7,677 nucleotides of DNA, taken from Butyricicoccus sp. Its GTDB lineage: Bacteria; Bacillota; Clostridia; Oscillospirales; Butyricicoccaceae. The DNA lies in NCBI GenBank assembly GCA_031293105.1, contig JAUMSA010000225.1:1-7677 (forward strand). Reading direction: 5' to 3'. A program made the position numbers and the translations under genes. The notes beneath the pieces are model-generated. The model searched no databases. It was not told the DNA's origin and saw only the letters and a list, made by a program, of their open reading frames with translations. Shown here piece by piece: positions 1-7,300 of the stretch. Position 1 is the stretch's first letter; every line of letters starts with the position of its first letter.

Positions 1-33
1 GGTAAGATTTGTGGTATGATTCTTTCGAGCCAT
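1..33 (-). CDS. 5' end of an unidentified minus-strand gene (partial)
   Basis: Read on the minus strand, an ATG at 33-31 opens a frame encoding MARKNHTTNLT before the window ends. A good Shine-Dalgarno sequence, AAAGGAG, lies at 48-42, eight bases upstream of the ATG. The basic, polar N-terminus is too short to assign to a family; DNA-binding proteins and recombinases often begin this way, but that is only a suggestion. The gene is divergent from the plus-strand DUF3846/amidoligase operon. Its start codon and ribosome site are both contained in an inverted repeat (28-97), so its translation may be regulated. The existence of a gene start is well supported by the spacing and the ribosome site; the identity is unknown. 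Confidence 0.6.
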   Translation of the reverse strand, partial: MARKNHTTNLT

Positions 34-97
34 TAGGAATTCTCCTTTGTATTTTGATTGTCTCGTCAACTCTCATTTTACAGGAGCCCTAATGGCT
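28..97 (-). promoter_or_regulatory. Hairpin that would sequester the ribosome site and start codon of the minus-strand gene
   Basis: AGCCATTAGG at 28-37 is the exact reverse complement of CCTAATGGCT at 88-97, and CTCCT at 42-46 is the exact reverse complement of AGGAG at 82-86. Read as minus-strand RNA, the order is AGCCAUUAGG, G, CUCCU, a 35-base loop, AGGAG, AAUU, CCUAAUGGCU. The AGGAG is the Shine-Dalgarno sequence, and the AUG of the left-edge gene is inside the last arm. Fifteen base pairs with one small internal loop would therefore hide both. A TATAAT hexamer on the minus strand at 134-129 could be the -10 of the promoter, but no good -35 lies upstream of it. The pairing is seen directly; the regulatory role is inference. 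The plus strand also shows AGGAG and ATGGCT at 82-97, as a mirrored copy. Confidence 0.5.
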
Positions 98-185
98 TGT
101 CTATTTCCTATGCACTTTTGCGAACTTGATTATACGCTATCGAAATGCTTCGGGCCTATTTTTATTATAGGAAGGATGAAGTCCT

Positions 186-489
186 ATGAAAATCCTGGTT
201 GTAGAACCCAATAAGGCGCCGTATGGTACCGATATTCCGCCAACCCTGGAAAACATGCAAGTCCTTGTCGGCGGTCTGATTCAAGCTGTCTATCCCTTTG
301 AAGAGCCCATCGCCCTGGTCTGCAACGACGAGGGCAAACTGCTTGGTTTGCCGCTCAATCGTGTTCTGTATATGCCGGAAATATGACATTATCGCCGGCA
401 CTTTCTTTCTCTGTGCGGCCCCGCCGGACAGTGAGCATTTTGAAAGCCTGACAGACGAGCAAATCGCCCGCTATACAATGCGTTTTTAA
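186..489 (+). pseudogene. DUF3846-family small protein, frameshifted
   Basis: The reading frame starts at ATG 186 behind a purine-rich ribosome site (AGGAAGG at 169-175, or AGGATGAAG just after it). It encodes about 66 residues beginning MKILVVEPNKAPYGTDIPP and runs into TGA at 384-386. The next frame continues from about 379 as YDIIAGTFFLCAAPPDSEHF and ends at TAA 487-489. Together they give about 100 residues, with the N-terminal MKILVVEP, the central PFEEPIALVCNDEGKLLGLPLNR and the C-terminal YDIIAGTFF signatures I associate with DUF3846 proteins of mobile elements. The break falls in GAAATATGAC, where one extra or two missing bases separate the frames. The function of the family is not known. 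It is the first gene of a tightly packed operon whose other members are also damaged. Confidence 0.75.
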
Positions 490-536
490 GCCATAGAAAC
501 GTTTGCCGAGTACGAAGCTAAGGGAGGGCAGGAATC

Positions 537-1643
537 ATGAAAACCGAAACCTTTATCTGTGAACACTGCGGTGAGCAAGTCCCTATTTCCGAGCTGGTAC
601 AAGTTGGCGAAGATATTTTGTGTGAGCTTTGTGCCGAGACTCATACCACCTTTTGCGAGCATTGTGGAGAGCGGATTTATGTCGATGATGCCTGCGGGGA
701 TGACCACATGGACTTGTGCCAAACCTGCTATGAAGATCACTATATAGCCTGCGAAGATTGTGGCCGCCTGGTGCAGCGGGAGGATATCTGCTACGCCGAA
801 GAGGATGAATACACCCCGCTTTGTGCACATTGTGCCCAAATCCGCAACGAGCGAACCGTTCTTCATTCCTTTGATTACAAACCAGAACCCATCTTTTATG
901 GCGAGGGTCTGCGGCATTTTGGAGTGGAATTGGAGATTGATGAAGGCGGGCGGCTCCCCGAACATGCGCAGGAGCTTGCGCATACAGCCAATGCAGCCTA
1001 TCCGCACATCTACATCAAAACCGATGGCTCCCTGGATGTTGGATTGGAAATCGTCACCCATCCGATGACGCTGGACTATCACCTGCATGAAATGCTCTGG
1101 GCAGAACTTCTGGACAAAGCCAAGGAGCTCGACTATCTCAGCCATAAGGCAGAAACTTGTGGGCTGCATGTCCATATCTCCCGGACCAGTTTTGGGATTA
1201 CGGAATCCGAACAAGAAGCGGCCATTGCCCGGCTGATTTACTTTGTTGAGCACTTCTGGCCGGAGGTGCTTCGGTTTAGCCGCCGGACCCAGCGGCAAGC
1301 CGAACGATAGGCCGCCCGATATGGCGCTAAGCTTACCGCCAAAGACACCATGAAGCACGTGAAAGGCGTTTATGCCAATCGCTATCGAACAGTGAACTTG
1401 ACCAACCGGCATACGGTGGAAATCCGGATTTTCCGAGGAACGCTCAAGCTTAACACCCTGTTTGCGACGCTGCAATTTGTCAATCATCTGTGCAATCTGG
1501 CAGTCTATTCCAGTGACGCTGAGCTAGAATCCTTGGCTGGGCATGATTTCCTGAACGATATCCATGAACCGGAGCTTATCCAGTATCTAAAAGAGCGCAA
1601 TCTTTACAAAAATGACCCGGTATTCACAGAGGAGGACGACTGA
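537..1643 (+). pseudogene. Zinc-ribbon amidoligase family protein with an in-frame TAG
   Basis: ATG 537 follows AGGGAGG at 521-527. Residues 1-103 carry six CxxC pairs (8/11, 29/32, 40/43, 61/64, 72/75, 96/99), which fits three tandem zinc ribbons. From about residue 127 the amidoligase-2 (glutamine-synthetase-fold COOH-NH2 ligase) domain begins. It shows FGVELEID with likely metal-binding glutamates, then KTDGSLDVGLEIVTHPM, CGLHVHIS with paired histidines, and later HTVEIRIFRGTL. A TAG at 1308-1310 interrupts the frame after residue 257. The same frame then runs on without a shift to TGA 1641-1643, adding 110 residues that include the VEIRIFRGTL motif. TAG is one change from the TGG (Trp) I would expect before AARYG. 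Members are thought to form amide or isopeptide bonds using ATP. The gene ends two bases before the glutamine amidotransferase, suggesting coupled roles. Either a dead gene or one needing amber readthrough. Confidence 0.8.
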
Positions 1644-1645
1644 GT

Positions 1646-2604
1646 ATGTGTTCGGTATTTGGCCTGATCGACTATCACGGTGTGTTGAGCCACCGGAAGA
1701 AAACCATATTTTAAATACGCTGGCCCGTATCTGTGAAGCGCGTGGGACGGATGCCGCCGGCATTGCCTATCATGAGCAGAAGTAGCTGTGCATCTATAAG
1801 CGCCCACTTCCAGCACATCGGGTGAAGTTTCGCATCCCGCCGGAGATCCGCGTTGTTTTAGGGAATACCCGTATGACGACGCAAGGGAACGCCAAATTCA
1901 ATCAAAATAACCATCCGTTTCGTGGGAAGTTGCCTGGACAAGCCTTCGTTCTGGCTCACAACGGAGTTCTTTGGAATGACCACGAACTGCGTCACACGGA
2001 AAGCCTGCCACGCACCAGCATCTAAACCGACAGCTATGTCGCTTATGTCGCTGTGCAACTACTGGAAAAGCAAAAAGCCCTCGACTTTGCCAGCCTGAAA
2101 ACCATGGCAGAAAAGGTCGAGGGTTCTTTTGTGTTTACTATACTGGATGCAGAGGATTCCATCTGGTTTGTGCGCGGGAATAACCCGCTCGCTATTTTCC
2201 GCTATGATGGGTTCATTTTGTATGCGTCCACTGCCGCTCTGCTCACAACAGTGGAAAAGGAACTGCGACTCAGTCATTCGGAAGAAATCCATACGGAGGA
2301 AGGGGATATTCTCAAGATTGATCGCTTCGGACAAACTTCCTTCGGGCATTTTACCGCAGGGCATCCATACTTTCAGATGCCGTGGTCTAGCAACAACCAT
2401 TGGAGTGATGAACGGGATGAGATCGAGGCCTTCGATGCCCTGTTTGAAATCAGAAAATTGTTTGGCGTTACTTCGGAGCAAATACAATGCTGCTCGACTA
2501 CGGGTGCAGCTCGGACGAAATCGAGGAGCTGTTTTTATGCCCCGGCTTTCTGTCGGGAGCTGCTGGATCAATTTGAAAAGGCGCATTCCAATATAGTTTT
2601 GTAA
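1646..2604 (+). pseudogene. Class II (Ntn) glutamine amidotransferase, multiply disrupted
   Basis: ATG 1646 follows AGAGGAGG at 1628-1635 and is directly followed by TGT, so Cys2 would be the N-terminal nucleophile of a class II glutaminase domain. The start encodes MCSVFGLIDYHGVLSHRKK. A lost A at about 1700-1703 shifts the frame into TAA 1712; restoring it gives KKNHILNTLARICEARGTDA. The following frame carries the class hallmarks RGTDAAGIA (1741-1767), GNTRMTTQGN (1861-1890), NNHPF (1906-1920) and HNG (1957-1965). It is interrupted by TAG at 1783-1785 and by TAA at 2023-2025, where GAA (Glu, in IETDSY) would be expected. A paired -1/+1 shift affects 2485-2550. The last frame ends at TAA 2602. 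The total span of about 319 codons suits the family. It would supply ammonia from glutamine, plausibly to the adjacent amidoligase. It lies two bases after that gene. Confidence 0.8.
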
Positions 2605-2614
2605 TAAAGGTGGG

Positions 2615-2716
2615 ACGTTTTATAGGGCAATTTCCAAAGCCTTTGAGCCACTCGGTGCCTTGGTTAAGGTCGTAATCGAGATTGCGGAAAAGAACAAATC
2701 CAATCGTTCTAAGTGA
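2615..2716 (+). pseudogene. 33-codon small ORF with an ACG in place of the start codon
   Basis: Eight bases downstream of the amidotransferase TAA at 2602-2604, the sequence AAAGGTGGG (2606-2614) looks like a ribosome site, but the codon after it is ACG (2615-2617) rather than ATG. From there an open frame reads FYRAISKAFEPLGALVKVV, continues IEIAEKNKSNRSK, and ends at TGA 2714-2716. The peptide has a hydrophobic or amphipathic middle and a basic tail, so it looks like a real small protein rather than random translation. I do not recognise a family. The simplest reading is that an ATG mutated to ACG, silencing the last gene of the operon. Weak ACG initiation is possible but would be poor. Everything except the peptide-like composition is inference. 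Confidence 0.4.
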
Positions 2717-2773
2717 CCGGAAAGGTAAACCTTTTCGGATGCGGAAAAGGCAGGAAAATTTGCGTCCGAAAAG
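2717..2773 (+). repeat. Overlapping inverted repeats upstream of the recombinase
   Basis: CCGGAAAGGT (2717-2726) pairs with ACCTTTTCGG (2729-2738), allowing one G-U. CTTTTCGGATGC (2731-2742) pairs with GCGTCCGAAAAG (2762-2773), again with one G-U. The two stems share bases 2731-2738, so as RNA they would be mutually exclusive; as DNA they are closely spaced dyads. Together with the dyad at 2795-2826 they fill the roughly 115 bases before a serine recombinase, the usual place for a res site or for an attenuator. A weak promoter-like pair, TTGCGT (2760-2765) and GATAAA (2784-2789) with an 18-base spacer, overlaps them. Confidence 0.4.
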
Positions 2774-2794
2774 CACCAAATTCGATAAACAGAT

Positions 2795-2832
2795 ATGTCC
2801 GGGAAGTGTAGCACCTTTCCAGACATCTTTTT
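2795..2832 (+). terminator. Imperfect palindrome plus T-run: operon terminator or recombinase-site dyad
   Basis: ATGTCCGGGAAG (2795-2806) pairs with CTTTCCAGACAT (2815-2826) with one mismatch and one G-U around an 8-base loop, and is followed at once by CTTTTT (2827-2832). That geometry fits a Rho-independent terminator for the upstream operon. The centre, GTG-TAG-CAC, is itself symmetric, so the same bases could serve as a dyad bound by the adjacent serine recombinase. AGGGGG at 2833-2838 then serves as the ribosome site of the recombinase. Confidence 0.5.
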
Positions 2833-2850
2833 AGGGGGACAGCATTACAC

Positions 2851-3441
2851 AAAACCTTTTATTATGCGAGGGTATCCACCCAAGACCAGAATCTTGCCCG
2901 GCAGTTGCAAGCGTTTCATGCATTGGGAGCCGATGACCGGCAAATCATCCCCGATAAGGAGTCCCGCAAAAATTTCGACCGGCCGGGATACCAGGCGTTA
3001 AAATCGAATTTTCTACGCCCGGGTGATACTCTGATTGTCAAGTCATTAGACCGGCTGAGCCGCAATAAGGCGGATATTCGCAAAGAACTGCAATGGTTCC
3101 AGGATAACAAAATCCGTCTGAAAGTCATCGATCTTCCAACGACAATGATGGATTTGCCCGAGGGACAGGAATGGATTTTTGATATGGTGAACAACATCCT
3201 CATGGAAGTATTGGGGACAATTGCCGAACAGGAGCGGCTGACCATCCGGCAGCGGTAGAAGGAAGGCATTGAAGCAGCCAAGGCACGCGGCAAGCACCTA
3301 GGGCGTCCGGCGATTCGCAGGCCGGAAAACTGGGATGCGGTCATTTCCCGCTGGCAGGCCGGAGAAATCACCGCACGGGAAGCTATGCGGCAGACCGGTC
3401 TGCGCCGGAATACCTTCTATGCGAACGTCCACAAGGCATAA
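2851..3441 (+). pseudogene. Small serine recombinase (resolvase/invertase family), start lost and TAG inside
   Basis: The frame reads KTFYYARVSTQDQNLARQLQ from 2851, with the catalytic serine of YARVS at 2875-2877. It continues through DKES (2953-2964), SLDRLSRNKADI with the conserved DRLSR arginine, and TIAEQERLTIRQR. A TAG at 3256-3258 follows. It sits where the family usually has Gln (RQRQKEGI, CAG to TAG), and the same frame resumes KEGIEAAKARGKHLGRP. The C-terminal helix-turn-helix (WQAGEITAREAMRQTGLRR) follows, ending at TAA 3439-3441. The total of about 196 residues is normal for a resolvase. No ATG, GTG or TTG precedes the YARVS motif in frame; the codons just upstream are TTA CAC. 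The first possible start, TTG 2905, would delete the catalytic serine. The conserved glycine after DKES is replaced by Arg (CGC, 2965-2967). It probably once resolved or moved the surrounding element; now very likely inactive. Confidence 0.8.
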
Positions 3442-3458
3442 AAAAACAGGTGAGAATC

Positions 3459-3493
3459 GTGGGAAAATCCTACCCTTTCCACCTTCTTTTTTT
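3459..3493 (+). terminator. Probable terminator after the recombinase
   Basis: GTGGGAAA (3459-3466) can pair with TTTCCAC (3476-3482) if one G is bulged, with a loop of about nine bases, followed by CTTC and a run of seven T (3487-3493). The stem is modest but the T-run and the position shortly after the recombinase stop codon fit a Rho-independent terminator. Confidence 0.4.
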
Positions 3494-3513
3494 GCATTTC
3501 GAGTATGAGGGCA

Positions 3514-3528
3514 ATTTCCCAGGGAAAT
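3514..3528. promoter_or_regulatory. 15-bp palindrome, operator-like
   Basis: ATTTCCC-A-GGGAAAT is a perfect 7-1-7 interrupted palindrome. It lies 17 bases upstream of the -35 box of the tail-fibre-like gene and just after the T-run at 3487-3493. This is the position of an upstream operator for a dimeric regulator, but no regulator gene is in the window. The symmetry is seen; the role is inferred. Confidence 0.3.
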
Positions 3529-3545
3529 GAACCTTTCCATATGGC

Positions 3546-3575
3546 TTGACACGCAGCAAAAATGACGGCTATTAT
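3546..3575 (+). promoter_or_regulatory. Sigma-A-type promoter of the tail-fibre-like gene
   Basis: A perfect -35 box TTGACA (3546-3551) is followed after 18 bases by TATTAT (3570-3575), five of six bases matching TATAAT. Transcription would start near 3582, leaving a leader of about 30 bases that includes the ribosome site AAAGGAGG (3594-3601). This is the best promoter match in the window, and it makes the downstream gene independent of the decayed operon. Confidence 0.65.
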
Positions 3576-3611
3576 GAGCGGCAAATCCCAAACAAAGGAG
3601 GAACTTCGAAG

Positions 3612-4247
3612 ATGTTCACCGAACGAAAAATCCCTGCTTTTCAAAACCGCATTTCCGACTTGCCGGATACACCAACGCTGACAGCATCTGAACTCAAAGC
3701 CCGATTTGATGCTTGCCCGGAAGAATTACGGGAATCGCTCAATGGCGTGTGTGAGGATGGGGCTCGTTTGTACGATCGAGTCGAAGGCATTGTCACCGAA
3801 ACTTTCGGAGATACGATTCAAAAGCCAATGCTATCCGATGAGTTAGCCGCCGAACTCGACGCCAAGGCCACGCAAACCGCTTTGGAAGCGGAAACCGCTG
3901 CACGCGAAGCGCTCGCGGAAACCGTTGCCCAAAAGTGCGAGGTTTATTGCGGCATCTACACTGGCAACGCCGTCTACAACACCTATGGAACTCAGAAAAT
4001 TACCCTTGGATTTCGGCCTAAAGCCGTATGGGTAGTGCGCACCGGCTATAAAACAGATGCTAACAGTACCGGGCATGAGCATGCCACCGGCGGATTGGCT
4101 TTTGACGATTGGGACGGCTGCGGCATCCGGCTGCTGGATGATGGTTTTGAAGTAACTGAAAACCATACTTATAATGAGACCACGCGACTCAGCAGCACGC
4201 AGTTAAACCTGGTCAACAATACGTATGTGTATATGGCATTCAAATGA
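3612..4247 (+). CDS. Phage tail-fibre-like protein, 211 residues
   Basis: ATG 3612 is chosen over the in-frame TTG 3546 because AAAGGAGG (3594-3601) precedes it by ten bases and the promoter lies between the two starts. The protein begins MFTERKIPAFQNRISDLPDT. It has an alanine- and glutamate-rich stretch at about residues 75-107 (SDELAAELDAKATQ onward) that could form a coiled coil. The C-terminal domain, about 111-211, contains ITLGFRPKAVWVVRTG, then HATGGLAF, LLDDGFEVTEN and a final YVYMAFK. This GFxPxAV...GGLA...DxGFxV...Y.AFx layout resembles C-terminal receptor-binding domains of siphophage tail fibres. It is intact, with no signal peptide and no other virion genes beside it. It has its own promoter and terminator, so it may be a prophage remnant or a cargo gene. 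The tail-fibre call rests on motif memory and is moderate. Confidence 0.65.
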   Translation: MFTERKIPAFQNRISDLPDTPTLTASELKARFDACPEELRESLNGVCEDGARLYDRVEGIVTETFGDTIQKPMLSDELAAELDAKATQTALEAETAAREALAETVAQKCEVYCGIYTGNAVYNTYGTQKITLGFRPKAVWVVRTGYKTDANSTGHEHATGGLAFDDWDGCGIRLLDDGFEVTENHTYNETTRLSSTQLNLVNNTYVYMAFK

Positions 4248-4258
4248 TGCAAAAAGGG

Positions 4259-4286
4259 AAAACCCCTCTCGAAAGAGAGGGGTTTT
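4259..4286. terminator. Bidirectional terminator between convergent genes
   Basis: AAAACCCCTCTC (4259-4270), loop GAAA, and GAGAGGGGTTTT (4275-4286) form a perfect 12-bp stem with a stable tetraloop. On the plus strand the stem ends in TTTTCGTT; on the minus strand the stem's own U residues are followed by CCCTTTTT. It lies 12 bases after the tail-fibre-like stop codon and 22 bases beyond the S-layer stop codon, so both convergent transcripts can end here. Confidence 0.9.
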
Positions 4287-4307
4287 CGTTATGGCAAATT
4301 AATATCC

Positions 4308-7300
4308 TTAGATGGAATTGCCGATCGCATGAGTTGCGTTGTAGGTAGCACCGAAGGTTACCTTATCATTAGTCGTAGTAATCGCTACGCCTGCGTAGTC
4401 GCTTACAGTTGCAACCGTCAGAGTATAGGTGTCAGCAATGGAAGCGGTACCCGTCGTGATGACAACGGTCTTGCCGTTGACCGATACGCTTTCAGCAGTA
4501 ACACCACTGCTAAACGTGAAGTCAGTCTTAGCAACAGTGGAAGCATCCAGTTCCTTGCTGAAGGTCAGCGTTACAGTACCCGAAGTGCTGTTATATGCCG
4601 ACTCAGATACCTCTACCTTGGTGATCTGCGGAGCTGCCTTCGTTGCATCTGCGGTATTGGTGATGCCCTTGTAGGTTACCGAGCCAGTACCAGCCAGCTT
4701 GGTAACATCATTAATGGTGCCTTCAACCTTCAGGGTGCCGGTTACAGTCGTAGAGCCGGACAGAGTCAGGTTGCCCTTGACTACAACGTCGCCTGCAATC
4801 GTGCCGGAAGCCAGCGTCAGATTGCCTTTAGCCGTCAGGGACTTGCCTGCAACAAGATTCAGAGCGTCCGTGATGCTTACATTTGCGCCGCTCAGAACAA
4901 CATAGTTGGTCTTGTCGAAGCCAAGCCGAGTGTTCGTATAAGAAGTACCAGACAGCGTTTCAACCGTCTTGATCTCGTTGTTCTGACCGTCAACCAGAGC
5001 GAATTCTACTTCACCCTTGCCGTTGGGGATGTACAGGATATTGTAGGTGCCGGACTTCGCTGCGCGAGCGCCAGCAGCAGCATCGCCTTCGATGCCTTCC
5101 TTCTTGTCGGTGTTGACATTCAGCAGCGTGTAGTCGCTTGCCATGTCAAATGCACGACCGTCGATTGCAATCTTGTTGCTGTTGGTGCCGTACAGGCCAT
5201 CCGAAGTGATAGCGCCCATAACCTGACCAGCAACCGGATCAACGTCCTTCACGATGGTCTTGCCGTCAGCAGTAGAAACAACCTCGTAGGTTACGATTTC
5301 GCCGCCGTCGTAGGTGTACATATCCGAAGTCTGCTCATAAGCTTCGAGCAGGCCGTTGGAGGTCCACAGTTCGAAGTAACGGTAATCGTCGCCATCGGTG
5401 GTTTCGGAAGCATTCAGAACGTAAGCGTAGTTCGAGCCAGTGGTGGTCGGCATAGCGCTAACGCCGATTGCAGCAGCCTGAATGTACTTAACGCCGTTCT
5501 CTTCGCCGCCCAGAGCAAACTGAGAAGCGATGGTGCTGTAAGTTACGCTGCCAGATGCATTATCCAGTTCCTTACCAGTCAGAACATCCGCATCGCTGCC
5601 GGTGTATACGAATACAACTGCATTGTCAGCGATGTTGCGGGTGCCACCGCCGGAAATCACATTACCATTGACCTTATCAACACTCAACGTATTGTTGGAA
5701 TGTGTGTAAGCCGTAGTGTTTGCAGCGGTCTCGTAAACATCATCGTAGCCAGCCTTCTGGGTCGTGCTTACCGGCATCAGAGAAATCTCATTGCCGCTCT
5801 CACGGTAGGTAAGCAGCTTACCAATCAGAAGGGCCTGAACATCATCGATATCAGCCTCATTTTCATTGTCACTGTTGCCATTAGAAGTCTCAATAGCGCC
5901 GCTATTATCTTCGTCAATTACCCAGTTAGTACCAGGAGTGGTGCCAACAGTTACCTCAATGTTGTTATATTTATCGAGGAACGCAGTCTTCTTGGTGCCA
6001 TCGCGGGTAATCAGAGAGATCTCCAGCTCATTGGCCTTGGTACCTGCCTCGTATTTCTCTACCTGATAAACCAAAGCCAGAGACTTGGAGCCCCAAGTGC
6101 CGTCGGTCTTTTCTACGTTGTAGAGCAGGTTGCCCAGTGCAATGTAGGAAACGGTGTCGCCCGAAACGATGGACGGCATTGCATAGCCAGCAGCCGGCTC
6201 ATACCAGGTGCCATCGATGCGGATTTCCTTGGTGCCAGTGCGAGAGGTACGGGTAGCTTCTACCTTTGCCTCAACAGCGTCGATCTTCTCGTAGGTTACC
6301 TTATCGTTGAAGTAATCGTAGGTTACCTTCGCGTAATCGTTCTTGGCAATGCCTTCGTAAACGGTTACGTCCTTCAGATCCGGATCGGAGTCATAAGCGG
6401 TCAGAGTGCCGTTGGTTGCATATACACCAAGATATGCGTTGGTGCCAGTACGGGCAGTGGAAGCGGAATCGCCTTCCAGGTCAGCCGTAACAAGGCCGTT
6501 GGTGTCAATGCTGGTGCTGCCAACATAAGTAACCTTGGTTACGTCCTGAGTCTTGATCTGTGCAGCTTCGATCTTACCATCGCCGTCGTTGTCGATGAAA
6601 GTAATCGCGTCGGACAGATTCTTGTTGTTGAAGGCCGAAGATGTCCACTGGTTGTTGTTGTCATATACCCAATGATCTGCATAGACATCAATTGCGCCAT
6701 CCAGCTCATAGGACTGGCCGCCAAACTTAACCTTAGCGCCATCCTGCTCAACGTCTGCCCAAGTGGTTTCGTAGGAGGTGTTGTCATCGGTCAGATAGAT
6801 GCCATAGATTGCATCATCATCATTAACCTTCTTGGTGTTCCAAGCAACCTTTACTTCGTAACCGAACAGATTGGAAACGTCGTTCTGGGCATCACGGAAG
6901 TAAACAGAACCATAGTCCTGGCCATTGAAGCGAACACCCTTCGGGTTGGTCTTGGAAGAGGGAGCACCCGTGATGACACCGGTGTCGATTGCCAGGTTCA
7001 TGTACTTGGCACCAACGGTTTCATTCGGAGTATTATCCTCACCCTTATCGGTGTAGGTTTCCGAGTCGTTAGACCAACGAACAACGGAAGCTTCCAGCAT
7101 GTTTGCCATCAGCTGAGCTGCGTACTGACGCGGGCAGTCATCGGTTACAACTGCATTGAAGTCTTCCAGCAGACCAGCTTCGGTTGCATAACCGATGGTC
7201 TTGGTGGACCAGGTGGAGCCACCGATGTCAGCCTTGGCTGGGTCGTAACCCATAACGCGCAGGCACATCAGTGCCAGCTCAACGCCGGTTACGTTGGAGT

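Noticed and set aside
140..168. TCGAAA and TATTAT with a 17-base spacer as a promoter for the DUF3846 operon
   Set aside because: Transcription would begin at about 175, at or after the likely ribosome site (169-175), and the -35 matches only four of six bases.
92..214. A 40-codon plus-strand ORF beginning ATGGCTTGT with AGGAG five bases upstream
   Set aside because: Its ribosome site and ATG are the mirror arm of the inverted repeat at 28-97, it overlaps the start of the DUF3846 gene in another frame, and its product has no protein-like pattern.
486..1487. A 333-codon open frame on the minus strand opposite the amidoligase
   Set aside because: It lacks a ribosome site and recognisable domains. 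The opposite strand has dense zinc-ribbon and ligase motifs in the same interval, so this is a shadow of that gene.
2059..2586. A 175-codon minus-strand frame opposite the amidotransferase
   Set aside because: It has no ribosome site or domain signature and lies entirely over clear coding sequence on the plus strand.
2625..3519. GGGCAATTTCC occurs at 2625-2635 and again at 3509-3519, flanking the recombinase, as possible attachment repeats
   Set aside because: An exact 11-base match is expected several times by chance in a window of this size, and no longer shared core extends it.
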